Shown here piece by piece: positions 1 to 8,419 of a stretch of 64,000 nt of DNA (position 1 is its first letter; each line of letters starts with the position of its first letter). The notes under the pieces were generated by a model. It did not search any database. It was not told where the DNA came from and saw nothing but the letters and a program-made list of their open reading frames with translations. The stretch spans positions 310,001 through 374,000 of the forward strand of contig NZ_CP034186.1 in assembly GCF_003860465.1 (NCBI RefSeq), in the 5' to 3' direction. Both the position numbers and the translations under genes were made by a program. This DNA comes from Deinococcus psychrotolerans (GTDB lineage Bacteria; Deinococcota; Deinococci; Deinococcales; Deinococcaceae).

Positions 1-425
1 GCGGCACCGTGTACCGAGGAACGAACGGAATGGCCGGCGAACTGGCGCTGGCCCGCTGGCCTCATCAGGCGTGGCCCACCCCAATCGAACAATTGCCCGA
101 GGCCCTCAAGCAAGCAGCCCTCGCTTACCTCGTGGGCGCGGTGGCGGCCTCGCTCGATCTGCGGCTGGTTATCGTCACCGACGACGCTCAGTCCAGCGGC
201 CAGGACATCATTCAGTCACTGCAGCACCTTGCCCCACAACTCTGCGTAGTCCGTTCACACCTGGGCCCGAGCGGCTCGGTGCTCGGCGCTTTGACGGCCA
301 GCCGGTTGCGGTATGCTGCTTCATTTCTCTCATCCAGCGCCGCCCCAGCCTCGACTTTAAGTTCAGCGCTGGAGCCGTCCCTGCTTGCGCTCTCCCCCAC
401 TTACCTTTCCCGGAGGTTGTCATGA
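1..425 (+). CDS. ROK-family regulator or kinase, C-terminal part (cut by window start)
   Basis: Only the last ~141 codons are present. The reading frame is open from the first bases and shows G-T-x-Y-R-G-x-x-G-M-A-G-E, which matches the ROK signature that precedes the zinc site. The rest is alanine/leucine-rich and fits the second half of the actin-like fold. The C-xCGxxGC zinc motif is missing. The stop TGA overlaps the ATG of the sugar-binding protein (ATGA), so the genes are translationally coupled. By position it is probably the NagC/XylR-type regulator of the operon, but a DNA-binding domain would lie outside the window and cannot be confirmed. Confidence 0.6.
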   Translation, partial: GTVYRGTNGMAGELALARWPHQAWPTPIEQLPEALKQAALAYLVGAVAASLDLRLVIVTDDAQSSGQDIIQSLQHLAPQLCVVRSHLGPSGSVLGALTASRLRYAASFLSSSAAPASTLSSALEPSLLALSPTYLSRRLS

Positions 426-1657
426 ACCGAATGATTCTTGGTCTGTCATTGCTGCTGTCCTCTCTCTCCACGGTCTACGCCGCCCCTGTGACCTTGCACG
501 CCCTCTTTATGAAACAGGCCGCCTACAGCGAAGCCAACATCAAGGACATGACCAAGGCGTTCGAGGCCAAGAATCCCGGCGTCAAGATCAACCTTGAATT
601 TGTTCCTTATGAAGGACTGCACGACAAGATCGTCAGCTCTGCCTCGGCCGGAAGCAACGGCTACGACGTAGTGCTCTTCGACGTGATCTGGCCCACCGAG
701 TTCGCCAAGAACGGCTTTCTGACCGACGTGACCAGCCGCATTCCCGCCGCCGACAACACCCGCGTGTTTTCGGGCGCCTGGACGACGGTGACCGCTGACG
801 GCAAGCGGTACGGCATGCCCTGGATTCTGGACACCAAATACCTCTTTTACAACAAGGATATGCTCAAGAAAGCGGGCATCGCCGCGCCGCCTAAAACCTG
901 GGAGGAACTGCAAAAGCAGGCCGCCATCATCAAGGCCAAGAAGCTGGTGGAGTACCCCATCGTCTGGAGCTGGAGTCAGGCCGAGGCGCTGATCTGCGAC
1001 TACACCACGCTGCTTTCCGCTTACGGCGGGCAGTTCTATACAGGCGGCAAACCAGCCTTCAATACCGGCGGCGGCCTCAAAGCCCTCCAGTACATGACCG
1101 GTTCGCTCAAGAGCGGCCTGAGCAATCCCAACAGCACCGAGTACCTCGAAGAAGACGTCCGCAAGGTCTTCTCCGACGGCAAAGCGGCCTTTGCCCTGAA
1201 CTGGACCTACATGTACGCCATGGCCAACGATCCCAAGCAGTCGAAAGTCGCTGGCAACGTGGGCATCGTTCCGGCACCGGGCGCAGCCGGAGTGAGTCAG
1301 GCCAGCGCCATGAACGGCAGCATGGGCCTGGGGATCCCGACCGGCAGTCCCCACAAGGACGAGGCCTGGAAGTTCATTCAGTACTTGACCTCCGCTCCGG
1401 CGCAGGAGCAGTTCGCTACCCTGAGCCTCCCGATCTGGAAAGCCAGCTACAGCAAGCCTGCCGTGGTCAAGGGGCAAGCCGATCTGGTGAAGGCGGCCAA
1501 TACCTCGCTGAACCTGATGTTCCCGCGCCCCACCATCGCCCAGTACCCTCAGCTCAGCACGCTGCTCCAGACCTCGCTGCAAAGAGCCCTGCTGGGCAGC
1601 CAGACGCCCGCACAGGCCCTGGATTCGGCGGCCAAGGCGGCCAGCCGCTTCCGCTGA
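422..1657 (+). CDS. ABC transporter extracellular sugar-binding protein (family 1)
   Basis: This 411-residue protein is the solute-binding component of a CUT1 carbohydrate importer. Residues 1-20 form a signal peptide (M-N-R-M-I-L-G-L-S-L-L-L, cleavage near VYA-AP), with no lipobox. The body has the family-1 pattern: early K-AFEAKNPGVKI, then G-YDVVLFDVIWP, then a D-T-K-x-L-FYNKDML segment typical of the hinge. The start at 422 is supported by GGAGG five bases upstream and by the ATGA overlap with the previous stop. A longer in-frame extension upstream lacks coding character. It heads a tightly overlapping permease-permease-SIS-ROK operon; the SIS and ROK genes suggest an amino sugar as substrate (inference). 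Confidence 0.85.
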   Translation: MNRMILGLSLLLSSLSTVYAAPVTLHALFMKQAAYSEANIKDMTKAFEAKNPGVKINLEFVPYEGLHDKIVSSASAGSNGYDVVLFDVIWPTEFAKNGFLTDVTSRIPAADNTRVFSGAWTTVTADGKRYGMPWILDTKYLFYNKDMLKKAGIAAPPKTWEELQKQAAIIKAKKLVEYPIVWSWSQAEALICDYTTLLSAYGGQFYTGGKPAFNTGGGLKALQYMTGSLKSGLSNPNSTEYLEEDVRKVFSDGKAAFALNWTYMYAMANDPKQSKVAGNVGIVPAPGAAGVSQASAMNGSMGLGIPTGSPHKDEAWKFIQYLTSAPAQEQFATLSLPIWKASYSKPAVVKGQADLVKAANTSLNLMFPRPTIAQYPQLSTLLQTSLQRALLGSQTPAQALDSAAKAASRFR

Positions 1658-2553
1658 TGACGCGCGGCCAGCGGGCATCCCCGGCGGCGGCTCAAGGCTG
1701 GCCTTTCCTGCTTCCGCTGCTGATCATCTTGCTGTGCGTGATCGGCTATCCGCTGATCCGCACCCTCTATCTCAGCTTCACCGACGCCAGCTTGAACGCG
1801 CTGGGCATCCGGCCCGCGTGGCTGGGCTGGGACAATTACGCCTACGCCCTGACCAACCCCGACTTTCTCTTATCGCTGTGGCACAGCACCTATTTCACCG
1901 TCGTCTCGGTGGCCCTGGAAGTGGTGATCGGCGTGCTGGTGGCCCTGCTGCTCAATCAGAAGTTTCGCGGGCAGGCATTTGCGCGCGCGCTGCTGATCTT
2001 GCCGTGGGCCATCCCGACCATCGTGAACGCGACCATGTGGCGCTGGATTTATAACCCGGAATACGGCGCGCTCAATGCTCTGCTGACCCAGACCGGCTTG
2101 ATGGGCGACTACCGCTCGTGGCTAGGTGCGCCGTCATCAGCCATGAACATGGTGATTCTGGCCGACGTCTGGAAGAACTATTCGCTGGTGGCCCTCATTG
2201 CGCTGGCGGCCCTCCAGAGCGTTCCCGACGAGATCTACGAAGCGGCGGCGCTGGACGGTGTGCCGATCTGGACGCGCTTCTGGCGGTTGACCTTGCCGTT
2301 TATCCTTGGTCCTCTCAGCGTGGCCGTGGTACTGCGCACCATCGAGGCGTTCAAGGTCTTCGACATCATCTACGTCATGACGCGCGGCGGCCCGGCGGAC
2401 GCGACCAAGACGGCCTCATTCTCGGTCTATCAGGAGGCCTTCACTTATCTGCAAGCGGGCAGCGGCGCGGCCTACGCCAACGTGATGGTCCTGATCAGTG
2501 CCCTGTTGATTGCCGGTTACCTGCTGCTGATGAAGCGCCAGAGGGCCGCTTGA
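1657..2553 (+). CDS. CUT1 sugar ABC transporter permease (MalF/UgpA type)
   Basis: This 298-residue membrane protein has about six transmembrane segments, beginning W-P-F-L-L-P-L-L-I-I-L-L. The EAA loop that contacts the ATPase is clear near residues 188-207 (E-I-Y-EAA-ALDGVPIWTRFWR-L-P). It forms the inner-membrane channel with the next gene. Its ATG overlaps the stop of the binding protein (TGATG) and there is no strong ribosome site, so coupling is likely. No ATPase gene follows in the operon, as is common for CUT1 systems sharing one MsmX-like ATPase. Confidence 0.88.
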   Translation: MTRGQRASPAAAQGWPFLLPLLIILLCVIGYPLIRTLYLSFTDASLNALGIRPAWLGWDNYAYALTNPDFLLSLWHSTYFTVVSVALEVVIGVLVALLLNQKFRGQAFARALLILPWAIPTIVNATMWRWIYNPEYGALNALLTQTGLMGDYRSWLGAPSSAMNMVILADVWKNYSLVALIALAALQSVPDEIYEAAALDGVPIWTRFWRLTLPFILGPLSVAVVLRTIEAFKVFDIIYVMTRGGPADATKTASFSVYQEAFTYLQAGSGAAYANVMVLISALLIAGYLLLMKRQRAA

Positions 2554-3395
2554 AACGCACGCCCCTCCAGAGCGGGCTGCTTTACCTGGGGGTCTTCGTG
2601 TTCGCCGCCAGCGTCTTGCTGCCGGTGGCCTGGATGCTGATCAGCAGCGTGATGCCCGCCAGCGAACTGACCGTCAAGCCGCTGCGCTGGTGGCCCCAGC
2701 ACGCGGACTGGAGCCGCTACCGGCTGCTGCTGACGCTCGGCGAGAACACCCCCGGCCAGACCTTTCTTTATGCCCTGCGAAACAGTGCGGCGGTGGCCAT
2801 GACAACCACCCTCTTGGCTCTGCTGGTGGGCATTCCGGCAGCCTACACCCTCTCGCGGTTTCCACGCGGCAAGGGCTGGATTTTGTCGAGTGTGGTGGCC
2901 ACTTACATGCTGCCCCCGGTGGCCCTGCTCTTACCGCTCTACCAGATGCTGGCGCGGCTGGGGCTACTCAACACCGTCTGGGGGCTGATTCTGGTGTACT
3001 GCTGCATTATCATGCCGTTTGCCACCTGGCTGCTGAAGTCGAACTTCGACACGGTGCCGCCGGAGATCGAGGAGTCCGGCCTGGTCGACGGGCTGAGCCG
3101 CTTCGGGGTGATGACCCGTATCACCGTCCCACTGGCCCTGCCCGGCGTGGTGACCACCGCGATTTTTGCCATCTTGCTGGCCTGGGACGAATTTTTCTTT
3201 GCCCTGCTCTTTACCAACGGTCTGGCGGCCAAGACCTTACCGGTCGCCATCTCGGACTTCACGGCGGGGCGGGCCACCGATTACGGCCTGATCATGACGG
3301 CCGGGGTGCTGGCGGCCCTACCGCCGGTGCTGATTGCCGTGGCCCTGCAACGCGGGCTACTGGCTGGCCTGACGTCGGGAGGCGTCAAAGGATGA
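2550..3395 (+). CDS. CUT1 sugar ABC transporter permease (MalG/UgpE type)
   Basis: This 281-residue partner permease starts with a short cytoplasmic stretch, then L-Y-L-G-V-F-V-F-A-A-S-V-L-L-P-V, and has about six transmembrane segments. The EAA loop is degenerate but recognisable (P-P-EIEESGLVDGLSRFGVM-R-I-P-L-ALPG). I chose TTG at 2550 because GAGGG lies five bases upstream and it overlaps the previous stop (TTGA). A longer frame running back into the previous gene is a shadow. It pairs with the preceding permease. Confidence 0.85.
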   Translation: MKRTPLQSGLLYLGVFVFAASVLLPVAWMLISSVMPASELTVKPLRWWPQHADWSRYRLLLTLGENTPGQTFLYALRNSAAVAMTTTLLALLVGIPAAYTLSRFPRGKGWILSSVVATYMLPPVALLLPLYQMLARLGLLNTVWGLILVYCCIIMPFATWLLKSNFDTVPPEIEESGLVDGLSRFGVMTRITVPLALPGVVTTAIFAILLAWDEFFFALLFTNGLAAKTLPVAISDFTAGRATDYGLIMTAGVLAALPPVLIAVALQRGLLAGLTSGGVKG

Positions 3396-4402
3396 CTGTT
3401 ATGCACACTCCAACGTCTACTGGTGCACCGAGCGGTCTCGACCTGATCCGCCGGGAACAATCACGTCAGGTCGCTGACGCCCACGCCACTTGGAACGACC
3501 CGGCGCAGCAGCAGCGGGCCCAGCAGATCGCTGAGTCGCTGCGTCAGCCCGGGGCGTTTCTGCTCCTGCTGGGGATGGGGGCCAGCCACCATGCCAATTC
3601 AGCGGCGCTGGCCGCTTACCGCAGCGTGGGCATTTCCGCGCTGGCCCTCTCGCTCGACGAGGCGCTCAGTATGCCCCTGCCGCCCAATGCAGCGCAGGTC
3701 ACTCTGCTGGTTAGCCAGTCCGGCGAGTCCGGTGAACTCCGAACGTTTCTAAAACAATCCGGCACAGACCTCGGGCCGACCTTTGGGCTAAGTCTGAGCC
3801 CTGAGAGCTACCTGGTTCGCCAGCTTCCCAGCCTCGTGGCGGCCGGTGGATCAGAGGTGGGCTTTGCGGCCACCCGGTCTTACCTGCTGACCCTGGTGCT
3901 TCACGGGCTGATCTTGCGGGCTTACTCGCCAGACTCTGCACATACCGATCTGCCCGCGCTAGACGGCGAGGCCCTGGATCTCAGCCGCTTTGGGCAGGTA
4001 CGGTCGATGGTGTTTGCTGGTTCGGGTGCTCTGGCGGGTCTGGCGGCGATGGCGGCCCTCGGCACCATCGAACTCGGGCGTTTTCCGGCGCTGCATTACG
4101 ACCTGGGACAGCTGCGGCATGGGCCGCTGGAACTTCTCTCACCCGAGACGAGCATCGTCCTACTGCGACGCTCAGACGAAACCGATTACGAGCGTCAGAC
4201 AGCCGAATCCATTTTGAAGGCTGCCCAGGCCGCTGGCTGTCCGTCACTGTCCCTGGTGGCCGAGGTCTCAGCGCCGCCCCTGGGCCTCCTCACGGCTCCA
4301 CTCAAGCTGTGCCTGCCGGTTCAGCAACTGGTGATTGATCTGGCCCTTCAGCGCGTTGAGCGGGTGGGTGAGCCGGTGCGAAGTTCGAAGGTAACCCGGT
4401 AA
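3392..4402 (+). CDS. SIS-domain sugar-phosphate isomerase/deaminase (GlmS/AgaS-like)
   Basis: This 336-residue protein has two SIS domains, as in the isomerase half of GlmS and in AgaS or type II glucosamine-6-phosphate deaminases. Domain 1 has the phosphosugar loop L-L-V-S-Q-S-G-E-S-G-E-L near residue 108. Domain 2 has the C-terminal L-G-Q-L-R-H-G-P-L-E segment characteristic of the GlmS group. The glutaminase domain is absent, which favours deamination or isomerisation of an imported amino-sugar phosphate over synthesis. It starts at ATG 3392, overlapping the permease stop (ATGA), and its TAA overlaps the start of the ROK gene. Exact substrate unknown. Confidence 0.8.
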   Translation: MTVMHTPTSTGAPSGLDLIRREQSRQVADAHATWNDPAQQQRAQQIAESLRQPGAFLLLLGMGASHHANSAALAAYRSVGISALALSLDEALSMPLPPNAAQVTLLVSQSGESGELRTFLKQSGTDLGPTFGLSLSPESYLVRQLPSLVAAGGSEVGFAATRSYLLTLVLHGLILRAYSPDSAHTDLPALDGEALDLSRFGQVRSMVFAGSGALAGLAAMAALGTIELGRFPALHYDLGQLRHGPLELLSPETSIVLLRRSDETDYERQTAESILKAAQAAGCPSLSLVAEVSAPPLGLLTAPLKLCLPVQQLVIDLALQRVERVGEPVRSSKVTR

Positions 4403-5337
4403 TGTCCGGCGTGGAAACCGCAGCCGTCGCCGCCGACCTTCACAACGTGTCCACCATTGGTCTTGACTTGGGCGGAACCAAGCTCGCGGCCGGGCTGGTC
4501 AGGGACGGTAAGGTGCTTCGGCGGCTCGAAACGCCGACGCCCGCGCACCTCGGCCCTTTACTCGATACCATTGAAAGCATGGTCGGCGACCTACAGGGTA
4601 GCGAACAGTTGGCCATCGGTCTGGGTGTGCCGGGTCCAGTGGTCAACGGTGAAACGACGTTCTTCTCGAATCTTCAGGGCCTAAATGATTCAAAGATCGA
4701 ACAGGTTCTTGCTCAGCGTTTGGGGAGGGCAGTGGCGTTCGAGAACGACGCTAACCTCGCGGCGCTGGCTGAATCCCGACACGGCAGTGCACGCGGAACC
4801 CAGCACAGCGTCTACCTCACCTGGTCAACAGGGATAGGCTGCGGACTGATCCTGAATGGTGAGATTTTTTCTGGACGTACTGGTATGGCCGGTGAAGTCG
4901 GTCACACCCGAATGGGCTTCTCCGGCACCATGGACGGCAGCGGCACGCTCGGCACCCTTGAAGCTCAGGCCTGCGGCGCGGCGCTGGCCCGGGACGCCAG
5001 CTTTGTGTACGGTCAGCCGACGAGTGTTCCGGCGATCTTCGAGAAGATGGCGGGCGGTGACGAGCGGGCAACGGACCTGATCAGAAACGCGGCGGCGTAC
5101 CTGGGCCGCTTTCTCCATAACCTGCAATTGTTGCTCGATCCGGAAGTGGTGGTGCTCGGCGGAGGATTGATGGCTCAGGCCAGTCTGCTGCTGCCAATGA
5201 TCGAGACCGAACGCCGCAGAACTCGGGCGCTGCACGATTTCACGCCCCTGCGACTTTCGACTTTAGGTCCAGATGCTGGCATTGTGGGCGCGGCTGAATT
5301 CGCATGTCAGGGCGAACGCCAAGTCAGGGGGCGCTAA
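4402..5337 (+). CDS. ROK-family sugar kinase-like protein lacking the zinc cysteines
   Basis: This 311-residue protein has the ROK actin-like ATPase fold. The phosphate-1 loop is G-L-D-L-G-G-T-K near residue 20, and the catalytic Asp motif E-N-D-A-N-L-A-A-L is present near residue 113. The G-E-V-G-H-T-R-M motif supplies the usual zinc-ligand histidine, but the CxCGxxGC cysteines are replaced (M-D-G-S-G-T-L-G-T-L-E). There is no N-terminal DNA-binding domain, so a kinase acting on the sugar handled by the SIS enzyme is the best reading. It is the last gene of the overlapping + operon. Loss of the zinc site makes the enzymatic role less certain. Confidence 0.78.
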   Translation: MSGVETAAVAADLHNVSTIGLDLGGTKLAAGLVRDGKVLRRLETPTPAHLGPLLDTIESMVGDLQGSEQLAIGLGVPGPVVNGETTFFSNLQGLNDSKIEQVLAQRLGRAVAFENDANLAALAESRHGSARGTQHSVYLTWSTGIGCGLILNGEIFSGRTGMAGEVGHTRMGFSGTMDGSGTLGTLEAQACGAALARDASFVYGQPTSVPAIFEKMAGGDERATDLIRNAAAYLGRFLHNLQLLLDPEVVVLGGGLMAQASLLLPMIETERRRTRALHDFTPLRLSTLGPDAGIVGAAEFACQGERQVRGR

Positions 5338-5583
5338 AGGGATTGCATTCCCTTGTTGACATGAGCCTCTTGCCATCCGCAAAGGAAGCAGGCGAGTTGC
5401 GGACGAACAGACCTGCTTGGTGATGGAAGGAACAAAGACAAGAGCAAACGGGAAAAGACCCCATAAACGACCGCCAAAGCGGGTGCAAGGGCCTTTGAAT
5501 TGGGCAAGCGCAGGCGTTAGCAGCAGCCACCCACTTCCCACAGACACTGGCCTGAGAAGTCGGCAGAGGCATCCATTGGAAGG

Positions 5584-6588
5584 TCATTCAGCAGCGTCGT
5601 TCAGTTGAACAGCTTCACCAGACGCATTGGAGGTGTAAGCGGCCTGAACCACCCCCAGGGCAGCGTAACCGTCTTGCCAGGTCGCCCGGCCCGCGCCGCT
5701 TCCAGCGCAGACCTGAATAAAATCGTCCAGCATCTTGGCGTTCAGGTCTTCGCCGTAGCCTGCCCACTGATACGTGCCCTGCGTAATGTTGAGGTGATCG
5801 GCAAACACATCGAGGCTGAGCATTCCCCGACTGGCCGTGACGTCCAAGCGCAGCTGCCCCCAGCGTGGATACCCCTGGGGGCGGCTCCAGGAGCAGTCGA
5901 TAGTGGCGCTGGCCCCTGAAGCCAGGCGGAGGGTAATTAGCCCTGCGGCGTCAATGTCGGCGTGCTCCGGCAACACCCACTGCGGCACCGGGCGGAGCTG
6001 AGCGTAGACCTCGGTGGGCCGCTCCCCGACAAAACGCAGCAGATCAGCCAGGTGCACGATGTGATCCATGCCTGCTCCGCCGCCCGCTTGGGCCGGGTCG
6101 CCGAACCACGGCTGCTCGTGATCGGGCGCGACGCTGTGATTGACGCCGCTGTAGGCCAAAACCTTACCGAGCTGACCCGCCCGCAGTTGCTCGGCGAGCG
6201 AAAGCGCCGCAGACGAGAACCGCGCCGGAAAGGCCGTGACAAACTGAACGCCCGCCGCTTCACAGGCCCGGCGCATGGCCTGAGCGTCGGCTTCGTTGGT
6301 GGCAATCGGCTTTTCGCACAACACGTGTGCGCCGCTGGCCGCCGCCAACTGCACCGGCCCCAGGCGCTTGGTGTTCACGGTACAGACGATGACCCCATGC
6401 GGGCTGAGGGCCATGATTTCAGCGGCAGTCCTCTGCATTAAGCCGGTGCGCTGGGCGAACTCCTGAGCAATGTTTGGGTCGTCCTCGGTGAAGCCCAGTA
6501 CCTCGGTGTTCTCCTGCTGTGAGAGCAGAGCGGCGTAGTGCTGGGCATGGACATGGGCGGCTCCCAGAAGAGCGATTCGGATCTTCAT
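5584..6588 (-). CDS. Gfo/Idh/MocA-family dehydrogenase
   Basis: This 334-residue NAD(P)-dependent sugar dehydrogenase-like protein starts K-I-R-I-A-L-L-G-A-A-H-V-H (Rossmann loop). It carries the family hallmark C-E-K-P-I-A-T-N near residue 96, followed by a C-terminal alpha/beta substrate domain. I chose ATG at 6588 because it overlaps the stop of the upstream gene (ATGA) and has AGAGG five bases upstream; a GTG six bases earlier is the alternative. It is the last gene of the - operon and convergent with the ROK gene. It probably oxidises or epimerises a sugar or inositol imported by the same operon; the substrate cannot be read from sequence. Confidence 0.85.
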   Translation of the reverse strand: MKIRIALLGAAHVHAQHYAALLSQQENTEVLGFTEDDPNIAQEFAQRTGLMQRTAAEIMALSPHGVIVCTVNTKRLGPVQLAAASGAHVLCEKPIATNEADAQAMRRACEAAGVQFVTAFPARFSSAALSLAEQLRAGQLGKVLAYSGVNHSVAPDHEQPWFGDPAQAGGGAGMDHIVHLADLLRFVGERPTEVYAQLRPVPQWVLPEHADIDAAGLITLRLASGASATIDCSWSRPQGYPRWGQLRLDVTASRGMLSLDVFADHLNITQGTYQWAGYGEDLNAKMLDDFIQVCAGSGAGRATWQDGYAALGVVQAAYTSNASGEAVQLNDAAE

Positions 6589-7586
6589 TTCCACCTCTGC
6601 GGCGTAACCGCCCCGCCAGTCTCCACAGACTGCTGAACAGCCTGACCCAGCGCCACAGCCGCCACCGCGTCATCTGCACTGACCAGAAACGGTGTGCCGC
6701 CGCGCAGCGCCGCGTAAGCGTGACTGAGTTGATCACCGTAAGGATCGCCGTCTAGGGCGGGCAGCGTCGCGCCGAGTTGTCCCGGTAAAAGCGCCGGGCC
6801 ATGCCGCCGCAGGGGAGCGGGGGCGTCAGAATTCCACTCTGCGGTTCCCAGCGTGCCCGCCACGTCCAGAGCTGTTCGGAAGACCCCTTCCGGCGCGGCC
6901 CAGCCTGCTTCGACGAGGCTGATGGCTCCCCCGCTGTGGCTCAGCGTGGCCTGAACCATGACTTTGCCCGCCTGCTGGGTTTGGACGGCGTAGACCCGCT
7001 CCACATCGCCGGCGATCCAGCGGGCGTAATCCAGATCATGCACCATCAAGTCCATCGGCACGCCGCCGCTTTTTTCTTCATCCAGCAGCCAACTGCCCAC
7101 CGTGGGCGGGGTGCTGACTCGGCTGAGGCGTAGCACACGGGGTGCGCCGAAATCACCGCGCTCAAACCGCGCCTTGACCGCTCTGTACTGCGGGAAAAAC
7201 CTCAGCACGTGCGCGACGAACAGCCGGACGCCGTTTGCCTCGCAACTCCGCTGCATCTCTATGGCGTCGGCAACACTCAGGGCCGCCGGCTTCTCGCAGA
7301 TCACGTGGCACCCGGCCTCGGCAGCGGCCAGCGTCAATTCCCGGTGGGTAGGCGTCGGTGTGCATAAATCGACGACGTCCACCGCTGCCAGAAGGTCTTG
7401 AAGAGTGTCGTAGCCTTTCAGCCCGTAACGCTCACCCAAGGCCTTAGCGTGGCCGTCCAGCGCGAGATTGGCCACGAGTGCGCCGGGGACGCGTTTCCAG
7501 GCCTCGGCATGGGTCTGTCCCATCAGGCCAGCGCCGATCAGCCCGACCCTAAGGGTGCGCGGAGGGTGTGCCGCTTGCCCGGTCAT
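6585..7586 (-). CDS. Gfo/Idh/MocA-family dehydrogenase
   Basis: This 333-residue paralogue of the downstream gene has the classic nucleotide loop G-L-I-G-A-G-L-M-G near residue 16 and C-E-K-P-A-A-L-S near residue 100. H-D-L-D-Y-A-R-W-I in the second half is typical of the catalytic region of inositol/glucose-fructose oxidoreductase relatives. It overlaps both neighbours by 4 bp. Two consecutive Gfo/Idh genes behind a CUT1 transporter suggest successive redox steps on one imported sugar, as in inositol or keto-sugar pathways (inference). Confidence 0.85.
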   Translation of the reverse strand: MTGQAAHPPRTLRVGLIGAGLMGQTHAEAWKRVPGALVANLALDGHAKALGERYGLKGYDTLQDLLAAVDVVDLCTPTPTHRELTLAAAEAGCHVICEKPAALSVADAIEMQRSCEANGVRLFVAHVLRFFPQYRAVKARFERGDFGAPRVLRLSRVSTPPTVGSWLLDEEKSGGVPMDLMVHDLDYARWIAGDVERVYAVQTQQAGKVMVQATLSHSGGAISLVEAGWAAPEGVFRTALDVAGTLGTAEWNSDAPAPLRRHGPALLPGQLGATLPALDGDPYGDQLSHAYAALRGGTPFLVSADDAVAAVALGQAVQQSVETGGAVTPQRWK

Positions 7587-8419
7587 TTCAGCGCCCCGCT
7601 GGTGATGCCGCTGACCAGCTGACGCGAGAAGACGGCGTAGAGCAGCACCACCGGCACAATGGCCAAGGTAAGCGCGGCCAGCACCGCGTTGTAATCGTTG
7701 ACGAACTGTCCCAAAAAGGCGCTGGCTCCCAGCACGATGGTTTTGGTTTGCTCACCGGGAGCCAGAATCAGGGGAAACCACAAGTCGTTCCAGATCGGCA
7801 CCATGCTAATGGCCGTGACTGCGCCGAGCGCCGGACGGATCAGCGGCAAGATCAAGCCGTAAATGCGGTACTCGCTGGCCCCGTCGATCCGGGCCGCTTC
7901 CTTGAGGTCTCTGGGAACGCCGCGCATAAAGGAGCTGAGGATAAACACCGCCAGGGGAATGCCCTGCGCCGTGTACACCAAGATCAGGGCCCAGAGTGTG
8001 TTGACCAGGTGAAACTTGACCATCAAGTCGAGGATGCCCACCGTGCCCAGCCGGATCGGAACCATGATGCCGATCGAGAGGTACAGCGCCAGCAGGGTAT
8101 TGAGCCGGAACGTGTACTCACTGAGGGCAAAGGCCGCCATGCTGCTCACCAGCAAAATCAGGGCCAGCGAGCCGAGCGTCACGGTGAGACTGTTCAGAAA
8201 GTACAGCGGGAAGTTGGCCGACTCGGTCAGTGTTTTGTAGCCGTCCAGCGTAAACGTCTCGGAGGTGGGCAGCGCGAACGGGTGCGCGAAAATCGTGGCG
8301 CGGTTCTTGAACGAATTCATGATGATCAGCACCGTGGGAAACACGGCAATCAAGCTGTAGATCATCAAGCCGAGGTGGGCAAACACCTGTGGTGGCCGCT
8401 TTTTCCGGGTCTGGATCAC
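7583..8419 (-). CDS. CUT1 sugar ABC transporter permease (MalG type)
   Basis: This 278-residue protein has about six membrane segments. The EAA-type loop is P-R-D-L-K-EAARIDGASEYRIYG, about 80 residues before the end. The final residues G-I-T-S-G-A-L-K are the usual MalG-type tail. Its stop overlaps the start of the dehydrogenase gene and its start overlaps the stop of the other permease, so the four genes form one translationally coupled unit. It supplies one half of the transmembrane channel for the binding protein at 9533-10789. Confidence 0.88.
   Translation of the reverse strand: MIQTRKKRPPQVFAHLGLMIYSLIAVFPTVLIIMNSFKNRATIFAHPFALPTSETFTLDGYKTLTESANFPLYFLNSLTVTLGSLALILLVSSMAAFALSEYTFRLNTLLALYLSIGIMVPIRLGTVGILDLMVKFHLVNTLWALILVYTAQGIPLAVFILSSFMRGVPRDLKEAARIDGASEYRIYGLILPLIRPALGAVTAISMVPIWNDLWFPLILAPGEQTKTIVLGASAFLGQFVNDYNAVLAALTLAIVPVVLLYAVFSRQLVSGITSGALK

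Noticed and set aside
5337..5354. Hairpin AAGGGA/TCCCTT after the ROK gene
   Set aside because: Six base pairs, no T tract; too weak to call a terminator.
5417..5608. Short + strand open frame after the ROK gene
   Set aside because: No ribosome site, odd composition, and it runs into the end of the convergent dehydrogenase gene.
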